A DNA stretch of 64,000 nucleotides from Isoetes taiwanensis (taxonomy: Eukaryota > Streptophyta > Lycopodiopsida > Isoetales > Isoetaceae): positions 30,419,134-30,483,133 of the forward strand of contig JAJEKV010000004.1 in NCBI GenBank assembly GCA_021234155.1, written 5' to 3'. Position numbers and translations under genes: made by a program. This document shows positions 1-10,535 of this stretch, in pieces. Positions within the stretch are counted from its first letter, which is position 1, and each line of letters starts with the position of its first letter. The notes beneath the pieces were generated by a model. The model was given only the letters and a program-made list of their open reading frames with translations, made no database searches and had not been told where the DNA came from.

Positions 1-783
1 TACTCTCTACTTCATAATGGGACCATTGGTGTCGTGCTCTTGATCCAAATCTTGTTCAAGCATTTAGGGACATGGCTCTGCAACCCACGCACACGGGCAT
101 GCTACCCTCTCCATATGCTTCCTTAGGAGCCCCTCCCCGCCCACGGTTCCTTTCTTCTGACTGGCGTCTTCCCTTTTGGGCCGAAGGTCATGGATGGCCA
201 TTGGCCGGGTGGACTCGCCTCGGATCTCCACGGATCTCCGGTGGGATCCCGATTTGTCGGGCGGCTCAATTGGGAGGATAATGCCACTTTGGACACTACT
301 GAAAATTGGATTTATATCGGTAATGGCGTGGTTGGCAAAAACTGCGATGCCTTGCATGGTCTTGATACCTTCTTGCGAATCTTTTGCCACCTCACCCGGA
401 CCCTTGGGTCCCGTCGTGTTGGTTTCGTATTGCTCTCAAATGCATCTGCTCAGCTCTTTAAATCGGCGGCGTCAATCTTTCTTTGCAATCCGAATGCGGC
501 GTCGGTGCCTTGGTCTCCAAACTTGCCTTCTCATGGAGTGCCGGTTTGTTCCGCCCGACCACCCATGCCGCCACGGAAGACATGGTGCGGCTCTCACTTC
601 CTCATTGAGGCCCATCACGCACTAGGGCTCAACACCCCACGCTCTTCAAACACGCCCGGGGACCTCATTGCTCATTACCATAATGGCGGAGCCTCATTCC
701 GTGAGGATCACTTTCCGGCTGCTGGTTTCCCGCCCTCGGGCACTTCCTCCTTTTCTTGGTGAGTGTCATTTGGTGGGGGAGTG
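1..783. other. Unresolved GC-richer segment
   Basis: This stretch is more GC-rich than the sequence after it and is open in several overlapping frames on both strands, the longest spanning 190-762 (+) and 64-390 (-). None gives a motif I recognise. Open frames on both strands of the same bases are what GC-rich repeat DNA produces by chance, so I do not call a gene. It may be the internal end of a retroelement, since a TGTTAG that could open an LTR lies at its right edge (784). Confidence 0.2.
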
Positions 784-1699
784 TTAGTCACGTGCCTCTG
801 ATGCAGGGACTATTCATGCATCTGACGGACCAGGTCAAGCTCAAGGATCCCGCAGGGCGAGCCGCGGGTCGATTCGCCCAAAGCCCGGCCCGAAGACCAA
901 GCGGCGGACCCACTTGATCAAAGTGCAGGTGCACGCTGCAAAGAGGTGCCGCGACAAGTGATGACCCATCCACCTTTGCGTCGGCGTCAGCGTGGTTATA
1001 GGCACTTCAAGAGGCACGCCGGTAGCCCATAAGGGCGAAAGTTAAGCCAAAAGGCTATTTTTGAAGGGTATCGAGAAATTTTGATGCTATGGTTTAGTAG
1101 GGCTCAAGTTATACATGAAAAAATAAAAATTAGCCAACTTTTCTACAAATAAATCTCATCTTAAAAATTAAGCCACATCCACTAAAAGCGTCATAACTAT
1201 GGATTAAGCCTTATCCTCTACCCTCCTTCTCAAATATTTCTTAAGGAATCACCTAATATTCTAGGCTTTCTTTCATGATCCAATCTATTCTCCATATCCA
1301 TCCATGTACATATGATAATTTTTGAGTTATTTTTGTAGCTATTGTGTTTCAAATACTTCTAAGGATGGAATCGGAGAGCATTTTCTGAGACCTCCCTTTT
1401 AATAGATTTGTTTTATCTACAAGGATAAGCCTTCTCATTTGCAAAGGTTAAGTTGTGGTATTGCATCATGCAACTATAGTTATAATGTATTTGTAACCTT
1501 GATTAAATATGGATGCTAGCGAATAAAATTTCACCACAGAAATTGCACTTGGAAAAATAAAGACACTTAAATCTTGGCAAAAAAAATATTGGCTATGATT
1601 CATCTAGATTTCTATAAAAAACATTCATGTCTAGAAAACATTCGCCAACATAACTAATCTTGCAACTCTATTATTCGCCCGACCTTCTAAATTATGCTT

Positions 1700-2010
1700 A
1701 GACAAATTTGGCCTTAAGGGCAACCCTGGGCACCGCCAACATTCCTCAAGAAATCAGGCCTCCTTCCAGGAGTCGGCACCGAGATCAGTCAGAGTGTCTA
1801 TATTGGGCCAAAGGCCATTGTACTATATATATGAGTAGAGCTAGCACATGAGTTTTTAGATGAGTTTTGAGTCTTGTCTCTCTTCAGTCTTCTCTCGATT
1901 GCGAGAGCTCATGTATGTTCATCATTGATATCAAGGAAGCTTATCATTTTCCTCTCATTGTTCTCTTTTGTTCTGTTTTATTCTTCTTGTTCTTTTCTTG
2001 CAAATCCCGC
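1700..2010 (+). other. Possible LTR-like promoter/leader remnant
   Basis: A TATA-like run (ACTATATATATGAG, about 1,820) is followed by a pyrimidine-rich leader with repeated CTCT/TTCT blocks and an ATTGATATCAAGGAAG stretch. This layout resembles the R/U5 part of plant LTRs. No primer-binding site or partner LTR was found, so the call is weak. The sequence between 1,020 and 1,700 is AT-rich and shows nothing recognisable. Confidence 0.22.
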
Positions 2011-2423
2011 GTGACATAGTCCCCCGGATTCTCCTGTTAGATCCAAGGGTCCTCACAGAGGGCTGTCTTGTAGGAGTTCCCGAACCCAGACCCCAAACAC
2101 TTGCTTGTGGAGGAAGAAATTCGAGAACTTTCTTGCGGAGGAAGAAATGCCGGATTAGTGCTCGGATCAGAAGTTCAAAACAAGGGCACCTTGGGCCACT
2201 TTTTTTTAGCTGCCATAAATGCATCATAAATGTGTATCCACGATCCAAGGAGAGGTCGGCTTCAAACAAAAATTTCCATGTGTTAACCTTAAAAAAATTT
2301 AACTGGAAACAAATTCATGGTTCAAACAAAAAAATGAACATTCATATTATATGAGCGAAAATGCCAAAATGTAAAGCTTCAATGAATACTACGCCCTAAT
2401 TATGAAACTGGAAGTGCCTGACT

Positions 2424-3113
2424 ATGGCTCGTCGTGTTACAGCTATTCCAGAGGCACAACGGTTCATCTCCATGGACATTATAACACGTCATGAAGGTAC
2501 GACATCTTGTTCCATTATGTGTAGTTTACAAGGAATGGAAGAAAACAATCTTGTTTTCAGACTATTTCCACAAGCTTCATTCCTGCCTCTGTCGTCCACA
2601 GACAGGTATTCTCGGTCTCAAAAATGATTTCGGATTCAGCTCTTGGTATTTACCGTTTCCCAAACATGCGCCTTTTGGCAGAATTGGACTTCTTGGACCT
2701 CTACGTATTCCTAGAACTCGTGTTTGTTGTTACGACAAAGGATTAGTCTGTATTTCTAATTGTGGGGTTGTGTATAAGATCGAAAATCTCTTAACTCATG
2801 GAAAACCATACCTTTGCCTTATGAAGACTTTTCCCTAAAAGCCATGTCAGTGGTTGAAAAATCAGATGCTTATATGATCTTGCCCACAGGAATAAAGGGT
2901 AACATAGTAAGGGTAGAGGTTTTTGACTCAAGAAATAACTCGTGGAGTAATGCAGCCACATTGTACTGGAATAATGTTCCTGAGTCTGTTATATTAATCA
3001 ATAAATGCAGGCTTGCAACTTGCAGCTTTGAAAATAACTGCTGGAGTACGATGCATTTTTCTGTCCCATATAGTGTCAAAACCATCATTCATTTATTTTT
3101 AGATTATTTTTAG
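2424..3113 (+). pseudogene. F-box protein relic (frameshifted)
   Basis: Two successive frames give an F-box-like start. MDIITRH in the first frame continues as VRHLVPLCVVYKEWKKTI and then FSDYFHKLHS in the next, matching the plant pattern in which a DIxxRIL-type helix is followed by C-V-x-KEW and F-x-x-LH. A further frame change near 2,815 leads to a beta-rich tail (VEVFDSRNNSWSNAA) like the F-box-associated/kelch region that reports on W- and D-containing strands. An intact protein would act as an SCF ubiquitin-ligase adaptor. At least two frameshifts and no continuous ORF make this a pseudogene. Kelch versus FBA type cannot be decided. Confidence 0.5.
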
Positions 3114-3477
3114 AATATGCCTTAATTTTTGAAATTTTTGTACGCAAAGGTTTTTCCGCCAATTTTTTTTTTTTTAGCACGTTTGCACAAATGCGAGTTG
3201 AGACTTTGAAGCAATTTGAGACTATCCACGTTGCAGCCAGTTGGATTTTTGTGCATGTGGAGAGCCTCATAGTCGTCCGATTCGATCTACGGTCGAGAAA
3301 AAACTTGGAAATTCCAGCATGTCTATCTCCAGGGTAGCGTTGGTGGTTATGCCCCGGCTAGAGAGATTGAATTGGCATTACGGCGTTCTGGAAATCGAAT
3401 TGGCATTATGCCATAAAGTTTGAAAGCGGTGCATTACTTATTACTCTTATTTCAGAAGCTATATTCATTTCGTTCCA

Positions 3478-3633
3478 CTTCTTCTCTGCTTAGTTTTCAT
3501 AGTGCTTGTGATTTGCGAAATCAGTGCTTTCAAAATTTCGTCCTTTTGGACAAAACCTTCCTTTCTCTTCATTCCGCTTCTTCTCTACTTAGTTTTCAGT
3601 GCTTGTGATTTGCAAAATCAGTGCATTCGAAAT
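3478..3633. repeat. Two-copy imperfect tandem repeat, period about 99 bp
   Basis: A block beginning CTTCTTCTCTGCTTAG at 3,478 recurs with few changes at 3,577, each followed by GTGCTTGTGATTTGC and AATCAGTGC. No coding content is apparent. Confidence 0.6.
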
Positions 3634-3823
3634 GTTTCTTCAAGGGCAACCGATTAACCAAATGTTTCTTCTCATCAGACGGCTTCCCATCAGAGGCTTT
3701 TTCTTAGACCAATAGATAATATCTGCGGGCAGGTTTCTTCCAACTCTGACGATTTCTTCCATCTATGGAGAGTTTTTAAGTTTTCTAGAGCTTGGTTGAG
3801 GCGTTGGGGCATTGCACTAGGAA

Positions 3824-4007
3824 GATAAGTTTAAGTCTATTGCCAGCCTAACTGGGGCATTCAATGCCGGACTTTGCTATCCCAGATAAGTTCTAGTTTT
3901 TTGTCAGCTTAACTAGGACCTTTGATGCCGGACTATGCCATTCCAGATAGGTTCAGGTATTGCCAGCTTTATTAGGACAATATGACACAGCGTAACTAGG
4001 ACAGTAT
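3824..4007. repeat. Three-unit degenerate tandem repeat, period about 61 bp
   Basis: Units start with GATAAG/GATAGG at 3,824, 3,885 and 3,946. Each then carries a CAGC-T-AACT-GG block and, in the first two, ATGCCGGACT. A shorter partial unit ending GACACAG is repeated after the third. Function unknown. Confidence 0.6.
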
Positions 4008-5093
4008 GACACAGACCTTCTGACAGCTCTTGGAAACTATTCTTGCATTCTTAATTTATGAAACCTAGTTATATTCAGAATTTGCTTGGTAGTGAGATCA
4101 ATGGCAAGAGCTCCATGGAAGCTTCTTTCTGCATTCCACATGTTTCAGGATAATGTACAATACATAGAGCTTCAAGTCTCTTCAAAAAGTTCTTGCAGTC
4201 TGGAGCAACTTGCAGCTTGGAAACTATTCGTGCTTTATGGTCAGTAAGAACAACACACTCTATGGATCAGTACGAACAACCCACTTGCATTTGTTTATGG
4301 TTGATTCAATGAGTCGCAGAGTTCTTGCTCAGAATCCCCTCAAATCCCCTGTAAGTTATTTGTATTATTTTGCTAAGTATTCAAAGATGTGATTCAAGAG
4401 TTGAATCTTGGTTTTTATTTGGTTCCCATAAATTCATAGTCACTTTGTGGTGGCTTTATCCTATTCTGCATGCTCTCATACTTAGTGATATATGGTAGTG
4501 CATCTTGTTTTCTTGTTCTATCATGTTTGGCTTGGCCATTTGTTGTGAAGGTTTAGAAGCTCTTCTTAACCTCGACAATATCACGTGACTATCCCTGTTA
4601 TATACATCTTTAGCATAATATGCATGCCTTAGCTGGCTACAGGAAATTATGGGGCTTGCCCAACTCTTGAACACAAGAAGGAGCTTTTGGTAGCTACGTT
4701 TTTTATTTTCTTGGTGTTGATGCTATGTTATGAATCGTTATGCAGACCAATTCCTAAGCTTTTAAGGGATTCTAGTTCCACTGCATTTGCCAAGTTCCTC
4801 ATCATCGGCATCATCGGATGTATCAAGTTCCTGGTTGAGAAGGTAAGTCCATAGAAAAGAAACTTCCAATTAGGTCGAAAGAAAGCACCTTTCAATACAG
4901 ATTTCGATGCTGAGCAAGATCTGGGACGCACTTGGTGCTGATTTTTGCCGGCTTTTAGTTGTCCTTTGCAATGGCGGGCGTCAAGGATTAAGTTAGAATT
5001 GGAATGTTAGATGACCTCTTGGCTATGGTGAAAGGGCATTTGCCAAAAGGTTTCATGTTCTTTGCTTGCGCTACAGACTTCACAAGAGACGGT

Positions 5094-5306
5094 ACACTCT
5101 TTGCTAAGTAGAATTTGCATGGTAGATCTCTTAGGCCGTGATGGGTGCTTTAAGGAATCTAGAAGCTTACTTAAGGATATATTGCAACTTGATATTTGTC
5201 TATGGATGACATTGCTTACGGCTTGCAAGATACACTGCAATATGGAGTTGGGGAATCATTGCTTTGATGAAATTGTTTGTTTAGATCATGTCAGACATGT
5301 ATGCTG
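5094..5306 (+). pseudogene. PPR protein relic (C-terminal E-type region)
   Basis: The frame reads SRICMVDLLGRDGCFKESRS, then LLKDI, WMTLLTACKIHCNMELG and FDEIVCLDH. This is the typical end of a plant PLS-class PPR protein: 'CMVDLLGR.G...EA', 'W..LL.AC..H.N.ELG', 'L.'. Such proteins act in organelle RNA editing or processing. Only about 70 residues survive, the frame is closed on both sides, and no DYW domain follows, so it is a fragment. A second PPR piece lies at 7,386-7,619. Confidence 0.72.
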
Positions 5307-6064
5307 AAGCTCATATGAAAGAGGCTGAAATCGAAAGGATAAAACATATGCATGGGCACAATCTGGACGAACCTGTATATGATTGATAGTAGTGTAGGTT
5401 TGAAACAAAACTTGATCTGGCTATAGGGAATCCTCCCCGGCGACCAATCATGTTTTGAGCATCGTTTGAAAATTTGAACATCAAGAGTTTCACACTCCTA
5501 GGAAGTGGTAGCTACTTCATGTTGTGGGGAGTTGTTTCACCTCTTATACTGTTCTCATAAGCTGTAAAAGGGGAACTTATATGGGTCTCTACTATGACAT
5601 TCAATTAGTGGATGGTATAGGAGCCATTAAGAATATGCATAGCCTTTCCTAAGGGTCTTGAATTGTGGTCAACTTGCTAATAGCGAATCCTTGGATTGTG
5701 CAATGGTATAAGGTCCTTTGTCTACTGATAATCTAACCTAGACATCTTACTCATTAAGCCCTTGCGTCTTTAGGAGATTCTGCCACACAAGATACACAGC
5801 AAAAGGTGTTAAGAAGGGAATTGACAGTCATATGTTCGAATGAAGCGATAAGATGGGCTGAATTGGTAATTTGCGCAGAGGTTCACTTATAGGAATTGGG
5901 TATGAAGAAGTTGGCAACCTCTTCATCCATAGTCAATGTCATATTTTCGAGTTACTGTTCTTCTATGCCTTGATGCCATTCTGAGCATGTCTCCTTAGTT
6001 CCTTGGACTCTCCCAAGGGCGGAATCAGAAAAGACTCAAGATATTGGGACTGCTTTACCAATTA

Positions 6065-6246
6065 GCAAGAACAGGGTCGTTGGAAGCATAACAAAGAGAA
6101 GCTGTGTAATTTGTTTAAGCCACATTATTTGGAAGCAATTGATATAGACATATTTGCAAGAACAGGGTCGTTGGAAGCATAACAAAGAGAAGCTGTGTAA
6201 TTTGTTTAAGCCACATTATTTGGAAGCAATTGATATAGACATATTT
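6065..6246. repeat. Perfect 91-bp tandem duplication
   Basis: The bases from 6,065 (GCAAGAACAGGG) to 6,155 are repeated at 6,156-6,246. One frame across the second copy stays open to about 6,300 (QEQGRWKHNKEKLCNLF, later REQAMREERLQAG), which looks coding-like but is not recognised. Since 91 is not a multiple of three, the duplication would break such a frame. Confidence 0.85.
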
Positions 6247-6667
6247 AAAGATAGAGAACAAGCAATGCGGGAGGAAAGACTACAAGCAGGTGCAAGATAA
6301 ACAGATGTTAATTCCTTATAGGTTAATATATGTGTCGAACCTAAGATATATGCCTTTCTAATGGCAGTGTTATACACAATTGACATGCAGTTTAGAAAGT
6401 CGTGAATGGATTTTTATCTTTCTTAGTATTCCAAGTCATCGGTTTACCTAATCGAGTTTGTGATTAAATGCATGTGTCTGGTCTTCTTACCATTTCACAT
6501 GATTTTTACTAAGTTGTGTCTTCTCTTTTCTTTGCTCTGTTGCTCTTTTGACCAAATGATATTATCCTAGCAAATCTTGTGAGATGCTGAAGAAATCAAT
6601 GATCAAGATTACTTGAGCAGTTTTCACTTGATGATTGCTTTAGTGATGATTCGAGAAAATATGGTAC

Positions 6668-7288
6668 GTGATTCTCCCATTAGGGGAAGTGAGTAGTTCA
6701 ACCAGTGCTTCAGAAGGCAGAAGTTCGGGTAGGAAAGGACATGACAGTTCAAGCAATAGATCGGAAGTACCTTCTAATTTTGATATTTCACCACGAGAGA
6801 AGTTCTTATTAGACCACCCCGAGCTGCTGCTTCAGCTTGGAGCAGACTTATTCTCTGTGTTGATTCAGGTTTGCAGCGGATTTTATTGGATTGGTTTTTA
6901 GGTTAGGCATCTGAATGCTAATTGTGGTAAACAATATCTAGGTATATGGTTCAAGTGTCAGCTCTTCCGTGCAGCATAAGTGTCTTGTTGCCATCAACAA
7001 ATTGATGCATTTTAGCACTGCAGAGATGTTAAAGTACACTGTCAAAAGAGTCCAACATATCTAGGTACTTGTTTAATATGATTTGAACATTATCAATGTT
7101 AACTGAACACTATATGATTCTATGTTTGATGTATTTTGCAGTTTTTTAGTAAGTGTTCTGGCATCCAAAGATCCATCAGTTCTTATGATGTCACTAAGCA
7201 TAGCTGGTCTGCTTATGCAGAAGCTTCCAGCTCTATTTTCAAAATTATTTTTCAATGAGGGTCTTGTGCATGCACTTGATTTTAACTA
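6668..7288 (+). pseudogene. UPL3/UPL4-like HECT E3 ligase fragment (ARM-repeat exons)
   Basis: Three exon-like blocks line up with the armadillo region of plant UPL3-type (KAKTUS) HECT ubiquitin ligases. Block 1 ends at 6,868 before a GT donor and contains REKFLLDHPELLLQLGADL. Block 2 (6,942-about 7,063) contains VQHKCLVAINKLMHFSTAEM. Block 3 (7,142-about 7,285) contains VLASKDPSVLMMSL and LMQKLPALFSKLF, EGLVHALD. Introns with AG acceptors are kept, so this is a DNA-level copy rather than a retrocopy. The second block ends with an in-frame TAG just before its donor; phase comparison suggests one extra base there. No HECT domain is present in the window. Confidence 0.75.
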
Positions 7289-7385
7289 GCCATTGAAGCA
7301 CAACAGGTTTTTGACAGGCTTTTAGTCCTTGATGTTGCTTGCTAGACTGCACTAATTGCAGCATATGTTGAAAATGAATTTGGTA

Positions 7386-7619
7386 GTCACATTAGTGTGT
7401 TGTTTGAATGCATGTTGCAGCATAGGTCCAAGAGATAAGGGTAGGGAAATACATATGGAAATTGCACGTAAGGGTTTGGAAGGTGGTCCTTTCATGGGTA
7501 GCACTCTAGTTGATATGTGTGCCAAATGTGGCTCACTTCTAGAGGCACGACATGTATTAGACAAGCTATCAATTCGTAATGTTATGACCTGGAACACATT
7601 AATATCTGGATATCTTTGA
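7386..7619 (+). pseudogene. PPR protein relic (internal repeats)
   Basis: An open frame gives LNACCSIGPRDKGREIHMEI, then GPFMGSTLVDMCAKCGSLLE, ARHVLDKLSIRNVMTW and NTLISGY. This is one and a half PLS-type pentatricopeptide repeats of the organelle RNA-processing family. The frame closes at a TGA right after ISGYL and has no repeats upstream. It is a fragment, independent of the piece at 5,094-5,306 because a UPL-like relic lies between them. Confidence 0.75.
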
Positions 7620-8489
7620 GAATGGATCGATGGGATTCATGGAAATGCTTTCAAAAAATGCAGTAAGAAGAATATGTCATTGAGAATTGTGCAACTTCAA
7701 AGATCTCTGTTGCAAAAGAAAGATGGCCAATGTTTCCAAGCAGCCTCATCTTAAACTTCTGCCTGTAAACTACAAAGCCAAGATTATAGACAGCTAATGC
7801 TATCTTGTTACGTATAGCTATTATATATACATTTATCATGCTATTTGGTGCAGGTTCTTTTTGCTCATTTTTACTAAACACTGTTGCGAACAAGTTCAAA
7901 GAAACTTGATCTTTTAAATTTTTTCTCAATCTTTTAATATTGGTTTCATTTGCCGAGATAGCAATCCACATGTCTTTCCATGCATTCTTGTGATAACTCT
8001 CGTCCTTACCCATATCACATCCTACAATTTGCTATGCAAAGTAATCAAACGTGCTTTTGACTAGTTTCTCTCTTTTTCATTTTTGTTGGGTTTCAAAATA
8101 TCCTCCCCGCGTCCCTTTTTTCCCCCCCGCACGTCCTTTTCCTCCCGCATCCTTCTTTCCCTCTTTCGCCCTCCCTTTCCTATTTCTATTTTTCATTTTT
8201 TCATTTTCGTTTCTTCTGGACGGTGGAAATCCTAGGATGGCTATGGCGGATCTTATGGCAAAGCAGCTATGGCGCATCACCGCATTGAAGGAGCAGCTCC
8301 TTCTATCTCTCTTTTTGTATATTTTCCAATGTACTTCCCATCATTGTTGGTATCCAGCAGTTCCGGCTATTTTTTCTTTCTAGTCTGCCTATTTTCCTGT
8401 AAGGATTCAAAAGATACGATTGTCAAATCTTTTGGTTGTGCAGAGATGCCGCAGGAGAGAAGATGAAGGTAAAAACTCCTTTATTTGTT
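7620..8489. other. Intergenic stretch without recognisable genes
   Basis: The segment contains a T- and C-rich block (about 8,050-8,220) with fortuitous open frames on both strands. No protein motif, inverted repeat or RNA gene was recognised. Confidence 0.4.
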
Positions 8490-8592
8490 TATTTGTTAAG
8501 TGGATTGGAATTTAATAGTTAAGTGGATTGGAATTTAATATTAGCGCAGTTAGGTGAATTGGAACTTAATAAAACTAAACAGAATGAGCCAG

Positions 8593-8781
8593 GTAAGGTG
8601 GTCTCACAGCTCGCGCCTGGTTCAATAACTAAACTTTAGTTTCGCGACGGTAAGGTGGTCTCACAGCTCGCGCCTGATTCAATAACTAAACTTTAGTTTC
8701 GCGACGGTAAGGTGGTCTCACAGCTTGCGCCTGGTTCAATAACTAAACTTTAGTTTCGCGACGAGGCGCAAGCTGTGAGAC
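8593..8781. repeat. Hairpin module with 57-bp half-unit present three times in tandem
   Basis: Units at 8,593, 8,650 and 8,707 each contain GTCTCACAGCTCGCGCCT (third copy GCTTGCG) followed by the small palindrome AACTAAA-C-TTTAGTT. Only the last unit is followed by the right arm, AGGCGCAAGCTGTGAGAC (8,764-8,781), complementary to the left arm. The left half therefore exists three times for one right half. Confidence 0.85.
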
Positions 8782-8925
8782 ATTGATCTAAAACAACTTG
8801 AAAAGTTATAAAATTTAAAAAAGTTAAAATTTAAAAAAGTAACTTGGTAATTCGAATCTTAGCCTAGGATCTAGCTAGATTAGTCTAGTTTTTCAATCTC
8901 TTTGAACCTCATCTTAAAAGAATTC

Positions 8926-9010
8926 CCGCGGTAGCGAGAATTGAACCTCCCACCCACAGGGTTGAACCCCCCCAAACCCCCCCGTGCCAACCACTGAGGG
9001 CGGGCATCGT
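8926..9010 (-). repeat. tRNA-like SINE head inside element 0
   Basis: Read on the minus strand, an A-box-like CTCAGTGGTTGG (8,987-8,998) is followed by a B-box-like GGTTCAATTCTC (8,936-8,947), as in tRNA-derived Pol III promoters. G-rich runs separate the two. It is not a functional tRNA: no cloverleaf with a plausible anticodon is seen. It interrupts the spacer that otherwise aligns with element 2. Confidence 0.4.
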
Positions 9011-9249
9011 TTGCGTTTGAATTATAATTCTTAATTAAATTTAAGCTTTAATAATGTTAGATAATATTAATGGCTAAGCCTTAGATTTAGAACCAAGGCC
9101 CTTAAGCTAGATAGAGACAGCATCTCGATAGACACCGGGACTCCGTCGACATGATGCGCACCAAATGCACCCTTCGACTTTCTCGACAAGGCGAACAGCC
9201 TGTGAGGCCAAGGAGGCCAAGGAAACAAAAAGAGGAGAGGACAGAACGA

Positions 9250-9405
9250 GAGCGGGAGGCCAAGGCTCAAAAAGCAGCAGAGCAGAAGCTGGTCCAACAT
9301 TTTGAAGACTCAACGACTGCTATTTGTTCATGGTTTAGTAACCCTCATGAGGGAAGGCATGTAATTAGCTAGTTTAATTAAGGGAGATCCCCAGTAGATA
9401 TGTTG
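9250..9405 (+). pseudogene. Relic of histone H3-fold ORF (element 0)
   Basis: The frame from about 9,250 gives [20 protein letters not shown], matching the alpha-2/loop-2 part of the element 2 protein ([17 protein letters not shown]) and of histone H3 (LQEAAEAYLVGLFED). After one frame change it continues as VTLMREGM, then a stop where element 2 has Tyr, then LASLIKGD, matching [18 protein letters not shown]. The upstream alpha-1 part is not recognisable; a basic, charged stretch takes its place. The match across a frameshift and a stop shows that the ORF was inherited by both elements and has decayed here. Confidence 0.7.
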
Positions 9406-9541
9406 TAAATAATCAATAATTTTGTTAATACATGATAATTTTGAGTAGTTTATGTGTCAAATCTTGCTTAATTAGGACGAGTTAGCAAGTAGTAGTTTTT
9501 ATTTTAGTAAAATAGGATACTCTCAGACCAAAAAGTGTGAT

Positions 9542-9608
9542 GTCTCACAGCTCGCGCCTGGTTCAATAACTAAACTTTAGTTTCGCGACGAGGCGCAACC
9601 TGTGAGAC
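9542..9608. repeat. Single hairpin module (AACTAAA class)
   Basis: The outer arms are GTCTCACAG and CTGTGAGAC; inside them lie CTCGCGCCT and AGGCGCAAC, and at the centre AACTAAA-C-TTTAGTT. It lies at the place that corresponds to the hairpin at 28,216-28,286 of element 2. Confidence 0.85.
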
Positions 9609-9754
9609 CTTCATACCTAGACCATGTCCAAACTAGACCAAAACACCTCCAAATTGACCAAGTAAGGGGTCCATTCTGCCTAACTCGATGAGACTAGCAT
9701 GATTTGACCCTTAGATCACCCAAATTGGACACGTTAACCCAATTTACAGCCAAT

Positions 9755-9823
9755 GTCTCCACAGCCGCTACCTGGTCAAAGAACTAAACTTTAGTTTTTT
9801 GAGGTGGCGCAACTCGTGGAGAC
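9755..9823. repeat. Single hairpin module with covarying outer arm
   Basis: The arms here are GTCTCCAC and GTGGAGAC, differing from the GTCTCAC/GTGAGAC arms of the other copies yet still perfectly complementary. The central AACTAAA-C-TTTAGTT is kept, flanked by CAAAG and TTTTG. It corresponds in position to the hairpin at 28,419-28,485. Confidence 0.85.
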
Positions 9824-10229
9824 CTCCAAACTTTGAACCTCCATAACTTGAGCTACAGAGCTCCAAATCGTCTGAAAATTGTTGCAATAGGACCATTAGA
9901 TAGCCTAGAATCCATTTATGACCTCAAATTAGGCTAGAAATGTCAAACCCTAGCCCAAATTGACCAAAATTGCCCAAACCCTTGAATTGTTTTTCCAAAC
10001 TGTAGTTTGTTTGTAGATAGAAGCCTACCCCATTAGTAGCTCGCAAGTATTGCTCTCAGCTCGAAGCTGATACCTTACTCCTAGATAGAAGTGCCCAAGA
10101 ACACCCCTTTGTTATAGTCATCTAGACCTCAGCATAGCAACCCAAGTCCAACTGTCGGTACATCACCTCTGCTCATGCCAAAGGCATAAACCTTGACCTA
10201 ATTCTGTGTCCTTCTAATAGAGTTTGACT

Positions 10230-10535
10230 TATATAGCCGCCACATTGACACTCCCTATTGCCAGGATACCTAGAAAGAAGCTAGAGTCTAGAACCGCCCA
10301 AGCCGCTCCATGTGTAGAGATTGGACTCCCCCAAACCAACTTTGTTAGGACCTTAGGGTATGCCTCAAACATCATGGAGGTTTTGCAAAACAACCCTCAT
10401 TTCATGCCATACCACACGTCCTAATATCCATAGACTTGTAGATTATAGATATGTCTCCAGTAATGCTGCTCGAGCCACCTTGCTTGCTTATAGAGCCCAG
10501 AATGTTGTAGGAGAGCCCTTCAAGTAGACCTTAGA
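10230..10535 (+). pseudogene. Relic of accessory ORF B (element 0)
   Basis: The frame gives PRKKLESRTAQAAPCVEIG, VRTLGYASNIMEVLQNNP and, after a break, RYVSSNAARATLLAYRAQN. These line up in order with ORF B of element 2 (RQVLAEFQARVG; LQAALGDVPNIAKYLTNK; KYFSYTAALAIFLSHRAEN). A further stretch near 10,770 (TNGIKNFLGVNLRL) may correspond to NGEEYLLLDIRNL in element 2. Family and function are unknown. Stops and frame changes show that it is dead. Confidence 0.5.

Noticed and set aside
190-762. 190-codon plus-strand ORF with overlapping minus-strand ORF
   Set aside because: No motif, open frames on both strands in GC-rich sequence, and no homologous pattern; more likely chance than a gene.
8593-8781. 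CRISPR-like array of 57-bp repeats
   Set aside because: Units are directly adjacent with no unique spacers and each is half of a hairpin; the sequence is eukaryotic.
8926-9010. Functional tRNA gene
   Set aside because: A and B boxes are present but G-runs replace the anticodon arm and no complete acceptor stem is seen; kept as a SINE head only.
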